Below the pieces are notes generated by a model. The model was not told where the DNA came from. It saw only the letters and a list, made by a program, of their open reading frames with translations, and ran no database searches. The translations under genes were made by a program, and so were the position numbers. Of a DNA stretch of 5,721 nt, positions 1-5,721 are shown piece after piece (within the stretch, counting starts at the first letter, position 1; the number at the start of each line of letters is the position of its first letter). The stretch is from Moraxellaceae bacterium (GTDB lineage: Bacteria; Pseudomonadota; Gammaproteobacteria; Pseudomonadales; Ketobacteraceae), in the NCBI GenBank assembly GCA_002402125.1, contig NVVG01000230.1:895-6615 (forward strand), in the 5' to 3' direction.

Positions 1-539
1 CTATCACCCTGCTCATTTAACATTAAATCATTGCTTATGTGCGGTAAAAAGTACTCTAACATATCTTTGTCATTTAATATCGCATCGGGCATCCCTCCCA
101 CCTTCTTAAGCTGCTCAACCAGTTTGGTTTGGTTTCTCCAGTCAATCGACTCGTACGCATCTAAATGTGGCGCATGCCTTGCCCCTACGCACAATGCCGC
201 TGGCGCACGACCCACGCTTTGCAACTCGAGCGCGAGCGCAAAAGCCACCAACGCACCAAAGCTATGACCATACAACACATAGCCTTTATCAGGGAACAGG
301 GACAAATCCGCGGTATAATACTCAACAACCTCTGCCAGAGTTTTCACTGGATCTTTGCCCGTCAACGTATCCCGCCCCGGGTAGGCCGCCGCCCACACAT
401 CAACATCTTCCCCGAAAGTTGCCGTCCAAGGCCGAAAGGTAGGCGCGCCAGCACCGGCATTGGCAAAACATATCAAATTAATATCTGCGCACGGCCTAGG
501 GTTATAATTGATTAAGGATTTATTGGTATTAAATTTCAT
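1..539 (-). CDS. type II thioesterase (GrsT/RifR/TesA-like), 3' end cut by window edge
   Basis: Reading the minus strand from the ATG at 539-537 gives an open frame of 179 codons that runs off the left edge without a stop. It is an alpha/beta-hydrolase thioesterase of the type II class, which frees NRPS/PKS carrier proteins from wrong or stalled acyl groups in the cytoplasm. Family landmarks appear in order: the N-terminal strand and loop FANAGAGAPTF (residues 25-35), YPGR (53-56, the conserved PGR loop), the nucleophile elbow GHSFGA (91-96, Ser93), a GARHAP segment (119-124, matching the family's SG..AP), the lid-region VGGMP (147-151), and LPHISNDLML (165-174, matching the family's LPxLRAD). 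The family is usually about 230-260 residues, so the last quarter, with the expected catalytic Asp and His, lies outside. The start is weakly supported by a poor ribosome site (AGAG). It is divergent from the transporter gene. GCG/CTC-rich stretches give it a somewhat more GC-rich codon choice than the transporter. The fold and class are clear; the pathway is inferred. Confidence 0.88.
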   Translation of the reverse strand, partial: MKFNTNKSLINYNPRPCADINLICFANAGAGAPTFRPWTATFGEDVDVWAAAYPGRDTLTGKDPVKTLAEVVEYYTADLSLFPDKGYVLYGHSFGALVAFALALELQSVGRAPAALCVGARHAPHLDAYESIDWRNQTKLVEQLKKVGGMPDAILNDKDMLEYFLPHISNDLMLNEQGD

Positions 540-562
540 TAGTGATACTCTGATTGACTGTG

Positions 563-581
563 TACCCTATTTTAATAGGTA
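563..581. repeat. inverted repeat / candidate operator in the divergent intergenic region
   Basis: The core is CCTATT (566-571) and AATAGG (574-579), a perfect 6-bp inverted repeat around TT. Allowing one extra C in the left arm, it extends to TACC..TATT / AATA..GGTA over 563-581. It sits between two divergently transcribed genes and covers the candidate minus-strand -10 box, as an operator for a dimeric repressor would. It has no T-run and is too short and AT-rich to be a convincing terminator. No regulator gene is visible in the window to pair with it. Confidence 0.35.
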
Positions 582-598
582 AAAAACAATTAAAACAA
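569..598 (-). promoter_or_regulatory. candidate sigma70-type promoter for the thioesterase gene
   Basis: On the minus strand a TTGTTT box (598-593) and a TAAAAT box (574-569) are separated by 18 bp, a good -10 and a fair -35. They would start transcription near 562 and leave a leader of about 20 nt before the ATG at 539. The -10 box lies inside an inverted repeat (563-581), so a repressor bound there would block it. This was identified by eye only, in an AT-rich region where such boxes arise easily. Confidence 0.35.
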
Positions 599-619
599 TA
601 AAAACAACCGTTAAAACAA
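583..619. repeat. four AAAACAA direct repeats upstream of the transporter gene
   Basis: AAAACAA occurs at 583-589, 592-598, 601-607 and 613-619, with start-to-start steps of 9, 9 and 12 bp. The steps are near one helical turn, so the A-tracts could bend the DNA or bind a protein repeatedly along one face. The third base set (593-598) doubles as the candidate -35 box of the minus-strand promoter. The stretch lies just ahead of the transporter start and would fall in its 5' leader or promoter. Low-complexity drift is an equally possible explanation. Confidence 0.3.
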
Positions 620-642
620 CACATTCCCGGTAATTACTAATA

Positions 643-3003
643 ATGAGATTTTTGAATGTACTGTCTACCCTGACAGTTAATCGCGCCATCTACTTCTTTT
701 TGCTACTCCTAATACCTGCGCTTTCTCCCTTTATTCTAGATATTGAGTACCGTAGCGACATAGAAGATTACTTCAGACCCGGCGAAAAATCCTTACTGGA
801 CTACCAAGAACTAAAAGACAAATTCGCCAAAAATGACACATTACTGCTCGTGGTTAGCTTAGACAGCGTCAATAACGACATGCTAATCAACCACACCAAT
901 TTAACTAACCTATCCACCGTATTTCACAGCATCGAGTCTTTAACATACATCAAGCAAATTTCGTCCCTGCTTGATTCGACGGTAACCTTAGAAACAATAG
1001 ACGGCCAACAGAACATTACCCTAGGCGACTCCGTTGACCCTAAAAGAGCCATCAGCACTGAAACGGGGCAAGCCTTACACAGCCAAGCCATCAACAACCT
1101 TAGTGGCAAAAGCTTTTGGTTAGCAGAAAATGGCTTAAGCACGGTCGCTGAATTAACTTTCGCCGCCGATATTAACCCACAGCAGGCCTACGACGAATTA
1201 GTACAGACAATCAACGAAATCAACTTGGAGACGTATCGTTTACGGATCAAACCCTGGGGAAACCTAGCGGTTAAAGCTTCGCTACACCACGCCCTCATCC
1301 ATGACGGCATTTATTTGTTTCCACTGATCGTGTTGGCTGGTGCCTTGTTGCTTTATTGTTTTATGGGCTCCATCACACTGGTAATTTCTGGTGTTCTAAC
1401 CATTTTAGCCGCACTGGCAATCACCATTGAACTAACCGGTTTAATGGGTGCCACCATCAACCAAACATCTGTATTAGCATTTGGCATCGTTTTCATAATT
1501 TCCCTAGCCGATGTTATCCACGTTCTCATGTGCTATCAAGCACAAGAAAAACATGGCGAACCTATCGATATTCATGGCGCTATTAAAAAGAAATTATTAC
1601 CTCTATGCCTCACATCCTTAACCACCTGCATCGGCTTTCTTTGCTTAGATGTCGCCGGCTCACCAACCTTTTCCACCTTTGGTTTTGTCGCTGCCACCGG
1701 TGTTACCCTTGCGTTAATTACCACAATTTATATATTACCCCCCACCGTTGAGTTAATACATAGACCCAACACAGCCCCAGATGCGCGCGCACTACACGAA
1801 GGCGCTGCAACGCAACTACTGTATAAATTGATCGACTATTTTTCTGCACAGGTAAATCAAAACAAATCCAAACCGTTAATTATTTTGCTTACACTCAGCC
1901 TGTTTGTCTGTTATGGCTTATTTCGAAACACTTTCCACAACGACTCCCTCGCGTATTTCTCCGACTCCACAGACATCAGTAAAGCCACCGCTCAATTTGA
2001 GCAGGACTTTGGCACCCACCAGGGCATTGCCATCATGCTAAACCTTCCCAGCCCTGAATCTATCTACGACCCCATCATCATTAATGCCATTGACGACTTT
2101 CATCATTGGTTAGACCAACAGTATTGGGCAAGTATTCACGCCAGTTACGCAACAGCCCTAATTAACATTCACCGCGGCTTACACGAGAATGACTTTAGGT
2201 GGCAACGCATATCTAACGACCCTCAACAAATCGGAGAATTGTTCAGCCTGTATGAAATGGCAAGCAGCAAAAACACCTTGGAAAAGCTCGGCATCAATAA
2301 ATACACCGGCACTGTTTTAGTATCCGTTGGTATCCCTGAAATCTTAAACAAAGAAGCCTTTATAATACAACATGACATTGAAACTTGGTTTGCCACAAAT
2401 GCGCCGTTTATCAAAATCACCGTAAGCGGCCAAGGTATTTTATTTGCCAATGTTGGCTGGAACTTAACTAAAGACATGTTAATGGGCGCAGGCCTGACTC
2501 TAACCATAATCACGCTAATCATCGGATTGGTGTATCGAAGTGCTCGCTACGCATTGGTAAGCCTGATCCCGAATATTTTACCCGCCCTGCTGTGCCTAGG
2601 GGCAGTCGGCTGGTTATCGGGTAAGATCAACTTCGCCATTGCGAGCTCTGTTAGCATGGCGCTGGGCATTGTGGTCGATGATACCATTCATGTATTAAGT
2701 GAATATCGCCGTCTTCGTCTGGCTCACATCCCACCACGCCAAGCCATTACAAACACCATGGTTGAATCGGGGCCGGCCCTACTATTAACAACCCTGGTGC
2801 TTTCAGTTGGATTCTCCATCCTGCTACTGGCCGTTTTTCTCCCCAATATCGATGTTGCACAGATGATCACCGGCATGGTTGTGAGCGCCATTTTATACGA
2901 CTTTATTTTATTGCCCTATATACTCGTCACTTTTGATCGCTGGATATTCCCGCAGCTTCAGACCAAGACTGATCACCAAAAAAAGCTTGTAGAACAAGGG
3001 TGA
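643..3003 (+). CDS. RND-superfamily MMPL/HAE3-type transporter
   Basis: A 786-residue inner-membrane protein of the RND superfamily, MMPL/HAE3 branch, a group of proton-driven exporters of lipids, polyketides or other hydrophobic compounds. The topology is the internally duplicated RND plan: TM1 about 14-34, a periplasmic loop about 35-220, TM2-6 about 221-368, then TM7 about 409-428, a second loop about 429-611, and TM8-12 about 612-765. The TM4 and TM10 motifs echo each other: GIVFIISLADVIHVL (D290, H293) and LGIVVDDTIHVLSEYRR (D679, D680, H683). In RND pumps, acidic residues here relay protons. The length is normal for HAE3-type members and shorter than three-part drug pumps of about 1040 residues. 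ATG 643 is the first start after an in-frame TAA at 631-633. No good ribosome site precedes it. No adaptor or outer-membrane channel gene is nearby. Divergence from a type II thioesterase gene suggests export of an assembly-line product (inference); the cargo cannot be read from the sequence. Confidence 0.9.
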   Translation: MRFLNVLSTLTVNRAIYFFLLLLIPALSPFILDIEYRSDIEDYFRPGEKSLLDYQELKDKFAKNDTLLLVVSLDSVNNDMLINHTNLTNLSTVFHSIESLTYIKQISSLLDSTVTLETIDGQQNITLGDSVDPKRAISTETGQALHSQAINNLSGKSFWLAENGLSTVAELTFAADINPQQAYDELVQTINEINLETYRLRIKPWGNLAVKASLHHALIHDGIYLFPLIVLAGALLLYCFMGSITLVISGVLTILAALAITIELTGLMGATINQTSVLAFGIVFIISLADVIHVLMCYQAQEKHGEPIDIHGAIKKKLLPLCLTSLTTCIGFLCLDVAGSPTFSTFGFVAATGVTLALITTIYILPPTVELIHRPNTAPDARALHEGAATQLLYKLIDYFSAQVNQNKSKPLIILLTLSLFVCYGLFRNTFHNDSLAYFSDSTDISKATAQFEQDFGTHQGIAIMLNLPSPESIYDPIIINAIDDFHHWLDQQYWASIHASYATALINIHRGLHENDFRWQRISNDPQQIGELFSLYEMASSKNTLEKLGINKYTGTVLVSVGIPEILNKEAFIIQHDIETWFATNAPFIKITVSGQGILFANVGWNLTKDMLMGAGLTLTIITLIIGLVYRSARYALVSLIPNILPALLCLGAVGWLSGKINFAIASSVSMALGIVVDDTIHVLSEYRRLRLAHIPPRQAITNTMVESGPALLLTTLVLSVGFSILLLAVFLPNIDVAQMITGMVVSAILYDFILLPYILVTFDRWIFPQLQTKTDHQKKLVEQG

Positions 3004-3023
3004 CCTAATCGTTCTGGCCAGTG

Positions 3024-5378
3024 TTAGTTTTCAGATAGTTTTTCATCACGGCGTATCATTGCCATGGTAGATTCATCCGCCACTACCTTTTCCTTAGCTG
3101 CATTGGCTTTTTCTGCACGATTCATATCCGCATCATTCATATCCGCATTGTGCACCCATAAAATCGGCTTATTAAAAAGCCCTCGCGGAAAACCCACACC
3201 GGGTTTCGAATAATCGCAAACTCCATCAGGGAATAATACTTCTACCTGCCTCTTGTAAGCATGCATATCCACCGGACCGTACACACCATTGCTAATGGCT
3301 AATTCCACCGATTGTAACTCACACTTAAGCACCAGCCCTTTCACGTCTTCACCCGCCACCTGGCGCGAGGTTTTAAATGGAGGGTAACGTTTGCTACAGG
3401 CACCATTAGTTTTATGGTTCCACTGACCATCCCAAACACCATCGCCCGAGGCAATAACACCTCCTTTTGCATCAAAACAGGTATCTTCCACATCATCAAT
3501 GGCCAATCCACTATCCGCATTCGCTGCCCTACGTTTCATCCACTGGTGCATGGCATCAAACGCGCGCGCTGTGACATCATAATCCTTATGTGCCACCCAG
3601 ATAGCGTGATCGCTTGCATCACCATCAAAACCAATAATTCTCTGCCTGGTCGCTAAACTTGCAAAGCTATGGTGCATATCCAACTGTCCATCGAGATAGT
3701 GCCGAATATCGATAACAGGAATATCGATCTTGCCTAAAAAAACCATCCCAGATCGATAAGCAGCTTCGATAGCGGCAACATCACCCTGAGTTCGTAGCGC
3801 AGGTGCCTCACCCTTCTGTCTCAAGTTAAGATTGTGCTGACTCCACAGAGAAAAATCCAACATATCCGTGCGCCCATCGATAAACCAAAAACGCGCCTTT
3901 CTCATCTGCTGCGGACGACGCCAACCGCCGATTTTTTTATTTATGTCCAAAAACGAGGCTATTGATATCTGATTATCTTTTAATGCTGACAACCCATATT
4001 GAACACCTACATTATCCCAAGTCGACCTGGCGAAACCGTCGTCACTAGCACCATAGACTGACTTTACATCCTCCCAGTGACTCCAATGGGTTTTCCGATA
4101 GACAGGTTTTTTGTAACGAAAGAGCTTAACTGAAAAATGGGGGTTTTGTACGATCTGAGCTGGCCCTCGCCAAGCCTGAGAACATTCACTGGACCCCGTT
4201 GGCGCACTGGGCCAACGACCCTGTAATAATTTAGCTAACCTATAGGCGAAAGCAAAAGGGGGATCATCCATCGATTTTGCACTCAAGCCTTCAATTTTGG
4301 AGCGATTCTCCCAACGATCCCATAGGCTATTTTGGCTATCCGTAATATCAAAATAGTACTCTAGCGGATCACAATCTAACGCATAGGTTGTTTGGGTCAC
4401 CATATCTGGATAAGAATACTGTGGTATCGCTGCGTCCAACAACCCTGGTCTATTTTGAGCTAACAGATATTGCTGTAAACCACCGCCAGACCCACCAATA
4501 CCTACCGTATAATCTGGTTTAGCATAAGCATGCTCAAACTGTTTTTTCACTCTAAGGGCCGTATCTTCTTGCAACCAAATATTATAGTGGTTATCCGTTT
4601 CATTTCCGGTGGAATAGACTACAGCATAACCTTTTGCCAGCTGTTCATAACGATGCCTTAACAACCTCCGGACCTTAATTTCTCCCTGATTAAACCCAAC
4701 TCCAATACCACCATTAAACTGGTAGACCAACACCCTATTCCAGTTGGTCAAATCCGCTTTCTCTATAATGTCATCATCACCCCGTAAGGTAATGATGACA
4801 TAAATAAAGCGATTGATTGTTCCGGTTTCTATTCGAACAACAAAGTCACGAAGTTTGCCATTAACTTCTATCTGATTTATATCTTGATTAGCCTGCTCCA
4901 AAGGATAAAACTTTTCACTACCTTTCCTGTTATAACGATATTGAATGCGGGTTGGTAACGAACAATCCTTACTGTACCCAATTCGTTTGGTTGTTTTAGC
5001 TCCAAGCTCATCAACTGCGTAAATTGGGATACCAACACCCTCGCGATTATCAACTAAGGGTTGCCCTAAGTATGATTCTTCCGTTTGGCATAAAAAAGGG
5101 TATTGATGTTCGCCTGCAAATAATGGATCGACGGGGCCGATTTCGCCCACTTCTATTGGAAAAGAAAAATGATCTTGCGGGCGATTAATCGTCGCAGGGT
5201 GAGGCCCTCTATAAGCAAGCGATGCTTCTCGTACAAAACCTTTAGGCAAACCGACAACACGCTCTTCATCGGCCTCCAGAGTGCGCTTATTACCTTCAGG
5301 TAAAAACACACTGCACGACGCCAACAGCAACAGCCCTACGAACACCCCAATGTGGAAACTAACGTAGCGGATAGACAT
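3024..5378 (-). CDS. DUF6351-like lipoprotein, putative secreted alpha/beta-hydrolase
   Basis: A 784-residue protein that I recognise from memory as DUF6351-like. Characteristic stretches are EHQYPFLCQTE (90-100), IETGTINRFIY (183-193), WNRVLVYQFNGGIGVGFNQG (213-232), VGIGGSGGGLQQYLLAQNRPGLLDAAIPQ (292-320, read as two blocks), LDGQLDMHHSFASLATRQR (562-580) and the C-terminal FPDGVCDYSKPGVG (716-729). GGSGG resembles a serine-hydrolase elbow, making Ser297 the likely nucleophile. Asp/His partners could lie among D563, D567, H569, H570 and H591 (inference). The N-terminus is a lipoprotein signal: R4, a hydrophobic run 10-20, and the lipobox LASC with Cys22 lipidated. Ser at +2 predicts outer-membrane sorting. 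Eight further cysteines (97, 139, 336, 399, 634, 661, 686, 721) fit an oxidising compartment with disulfides. ATG 5378 is the first start after an in-frame TAG, with only a weak GAAG ahead of it. It converges on the transporter gene. The substrate is unknown. Confidence 0.82.
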   Translation of the reverse strand: MSIRYVSFHIGVFVGLLLLASCSVFLPEGNKRTLEADEERVVGLPKGFVREASLAYRGPHPATINRPQDHFSFPIEVGEIGPVDPLFAGEHQYPFLCQTEESYLGQPLVDNREGVGIPIYAVDELGAKTTKRIGYSKDCSLPTRIQYRYNRKGSEKFYPLEQANQDINQIEVNGKLRDFVVRIETGTINRFIYVIITLRGDDDIIEKADLTNWNRVLVYQFNGGIGVGFNQGEIKVRRLLRHRYEQLAKGYAVVYSTGNETDNHYNIWLQEDTALRVKKQFEHAYAKPDYTVGIGGSGGGLQQYLLAQNRPGLLDAAIPQYSYPDMVTQTTYALDCDPLEYYFDITDSQNSLWDRWENRSKIEGLSAKSMDDPPFAFAYRLAKLLQGRWPSAPTGSSECSQAWRGPAQIVQNPHFSVKLFRYKKPVYRKTHWSHWEDVKSVYGASDDGFARSTWDNVGVQYGLSALKDNQISIASFLDINKKIGGWRRPQQMRKARFWFIDGRTDMLDFSLWSQHNLNLRQKGEAPALRTQGDVAAIEAAYRSGMVFLGKIDIPVIDIRHYLDGQLDMHHSFASLATRQRIIGFDGDASDHAIWVAHKDYDVTARAFDAMHQWMKRRAANADSGLAIDDVEDTCFDAKGGVIASGDGVWDGQWNHKTNGACSKRYPPFKTSRQVAGEDVKGLVLKCELQSVELAISNGVYGPVDMHAYKRQVEVLFPDGVCDYSKPGVGFPRGLFNKPILWVHNADMNDADMNRAEKANAAKEKVVADESTMAMIRRDEKLSEN
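3120..3149 (-). repeat. 15-bp tandem duplication in the C-terminal coding tail
   Basis: Two adjacent 15-bp units, ATTCATATCCGCATC (3120-3134) and ATTCATATCCGCATT (3135-3149), differ at one base. Read on the minus strand they encode two linked five-residue units, NADMN then DADMN (residues 744-753). They sit after the conserved family core, in a charged, Ala/Lys/Glu-rich tail. The duplication keeps the frame and looks recent, consistent with slippage in an unconstrained tail. Confidence 0.75.
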
Positions 5379-5454
5379 ACTTCGAGTCTAGTCCGGATGC
5401 CGACTAAGTGGTATCGAAAGACACCTAAAAGGCACCAATAGTTACGACCAATTA

Positions 5455-5483
5455 CTCATAACAATATAAATAAACATATTCAA
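5455..5483 (-). promoter_or_regulatory. weak candidate promoter for the DUF6351-like gene
   Basis: On the minus strand TTGAAT (5483-5478) and TATGAG (5460-5455) are 17 bp apart, each matching four of six consensus bases. A transcript from here would begin near 5448 and carry a leader of about 70 nt. The region is AT-rich and offers other TA-containing hexamers, so this is only the best-spaced option found by eye. Confidence 0.25.
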
Positions 5484-5521
5484 ACCCAAAAACCGATCTG
5501 GGCAACATAAAATTCGAACAC

Positions 5522-5550
5522 ATACAAACACCAATATTTTGTATACAAAC
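5522..5550. repeat. ATACAAAC direct repeat, 21 bp apart
   Basis: ATACAAAC occurs exactly at 5522-5529 and 5543-5550. The 21-bp offset is two turns of B-DNA, so both copies face the same side. The second copy overlaps the right half of the palindrome at 5538-5549. This fits a tandem binding site for an activator or a repressor dimer pair, but the count is only two. Confidence 0.4.
5538..5549. promoter_or_regulatory. perfect 12-bp palindrome, candidate operator
   Basis: TTTGTATACAAA is its own reverse complement over all 12 bases. It is placed centrally between divergently oriented genes, as operators of small dimeric repressors often are. No regulator gene is visible in the window. It could act on the DUF6351-like gene, the right-edge gene, or both. 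Confidence 0.4.
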
Positions 5551-5568
5551 CCACTATGCACGTGGGTT
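5548..5568. repeat. 7-bp-stem hairpin abutting the palindrome
   Basis: AACCCAC (5548-5554) pairs perfectly with GTGGGTT (5562-5568) around a 7-base loop. The right arm also overlaps a CACGTG palindrome (5559-5564). Neither strand has a T-run after it, so it is unlikely to be an intrinsic terminator. A protein-binding inverted repeat is more likely. Confidence 0.4.
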
Positions 5569-5589
5569 ACAAAGCGAAACAAATTAAAC

Positions 5590-5619
5590 TTGCACTCAGG
5601 AAGAGTACGAATGTACACT
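5590..5619 (+). promoter_or_regulatory. weak candidate promoter for the right-edge gene
   Basis: TTGCAC (5590-5595) and TACACT (5614-5619) are separated by 18 bp, each matching four of six consensus bases. Transcription would start near 5626, about 30 nt before the ATG at 5657. The palindrome and hairpin would lie just upstream, at activator-type positions. If this is the real promoter, the small reading frame at 5611 is not transcribed from its start. Confidence 0.25.
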
Positions 5620-5656
5620 ATTGGAAATAACAATCATAACCGCTAGGTCTCTGCAG

Positions 5657-5721
5657 ATGTCAACTTACACCCTCTCAAAACCTCGCCCTAATTGGCTAAG
5701 CATATTCCTTCGCCCGTTTAA
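5657..5721 (+). CDS. probable 5' end of an unidentified gene, cut by window edge
   Basis: An ATG at 5657 opens a frame that stays open to the end of the window: 21 full codons beginning MSTYTLSKPRPNWLSIFLRP. An AGG at 5645-5647, nine bases upstream, is a modest ribosome site. The residues read like a real protein N-terminus (polar start, Pro/Arg, then a hydrophobic stretch). The frame is also open upstream to 5588, but it has only weak alternative starts there, such as the TTG at 5621. It diverges from the DUF6351-like gene. There is too little sequence to assign a family, and chance openness over 65 bases is possible. Confidence 0.4.
   Translation, partial: MSTYTLSKPRPNWLSIFLRPF

Larger units (their letters stand above)
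5379..5656. other. divergent intergenic region between the DUF6351-like gene and the right-edge gene
   Basis: About 280 bp with no convincing protein-coding gene. The half next to the minus-strand gene (5379-5520) is AT-rich and holds a weak promoter candidate. The middle (5521-5573) holds a direct repeat, a perfect palindrome and a hairpin, suggesting a regulator binding site. The right part (5588-5656) holds possible start signals for the plus-strand gene. A 63-codon minus frame starting at a TTG (5633) is not believed to be a gene. Confidence 0.6.

Noticed and set aside
31..515. Three overlapping plus-strand open frames at 31-267, 165-515 and 167-442
   Set aside because: They lie antisense to the thioesterase gene, which has clear family motifs on the minus strand. 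Their translations show no domain-like pattern.
583..619. AAAACAA repeats as a CRISPR-like or mobile-element repeat array
   Set aside because: The units are 7 bp with 2-5 bp between them, far too short for CRISPR repeats and spacers, and there are no terminal inverted repeats or transposase.
924..1142. Minus-strand 72-codon frame inside the transporter gene
   Set aside because: Shadow of the transporter coding sequence, with no independent start signal or recognisable motif.
2223..2522. Minus-strand 99-codon frame inside the transporter gene
   Set aside because: Antisense to a well-supported coding region. Its hydrophobic content mirrors the transmembrane codons opposite.
3014..3021. CTGGCCAG palindrome as a bidirectional terminator
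   Set aside because: There is no loop, the stem is only 4 bp and there is no T-run on either side.
3414..3656. Plus-strand 80-codon frame inside the DUF6351-like gene
   Set aside because: Antisense shadow within the conserved C-terminal half of that protein, with no ribosome site or domain signature.
5548..5568. Hairpin as an intrinsic terminator
   Set aside because: The stem is only 7 bp and no T-run follows on either strand. It also lies between divergent starts, where a terminator is not expected.
5442..5633. Minus-strand 63-codon frame, hydrophobic, starting at a TTG
   Set aside because: Rare start codon, no Shine-Dalgarno sequence, and it overlaps the palindrome and hairpin cluster. 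Its composition reflects AT-rich noncoding DNA.

Overview
The window looks like chromosomal DNA from a Gram-negative bacterium, most likely a gammaproteobacterium, perhaps a marine one. The support is a lipobox lipoprotein with an outer-membrane-type +2 residue, an RND/MMPL-type inner-membrane transporter, and moderate, slightly AT-leaning base composition with mixed TTA/CTA and GCG/GCC codon use. The taxonomic placement is inference. No rRNA, tRNA, insertion sequence, CRISPR array or integrase is visible.

Layout, left to right. (1) Positions 1-539, minus strand: the first 179 codons of a type II (GrsT/RifR/TesA-like) thioesterase, cut off by the left edge. (2) Positions 540-642: a short divergent intergenic region. 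It holds an imperfect inverted repeat over a plausible minus-strand promoter, and four AAAACAA repeats. (3) Positions 643-3003, plus strand: a complete 786-aa RND-superfamily MMPL/HAE3-type transporter with the classic duplicated 1+5 / 1+5 membrane topology. (4) Positions 3024-5378, minus strand: a complete 784-aa lipoprotein that I recognise as a DUF6351-like protein with an alpha/beta-hydrolase-style GGSGG elbow. It converges on the transporter gene with only 20 bp between the two stop codons. (5) Positions 5379-5656: an intergenic region with a perfect 12-bp palindrome, an adjoining 7-bp-stem hairpin and a direct repeat two helical turns apart. (6) From 5657, plus strand: the probable start of another gene, of which only 21 codons are visible.

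How the parts may fit. Type II thioesterases normally remove misprimed or stalled acyl groups from the carrier proteins of NRPS/PKS assembly lines, and MMPL/HAE3 pumps often export lipid-like or polyketide products. The divergent thioesterase/transporter pair sharing about 100 bp of control DNA is therefore the best hint that the window lies at the edge of a secondary-metabolite locus extending to the left. No NRPS, PKS or carrier-protein gene is inside the window, so this remains inference. The DUF6351-like lipoprotein is probably a separately controlled extracytoplasmic hydrolase of unknown substrate.
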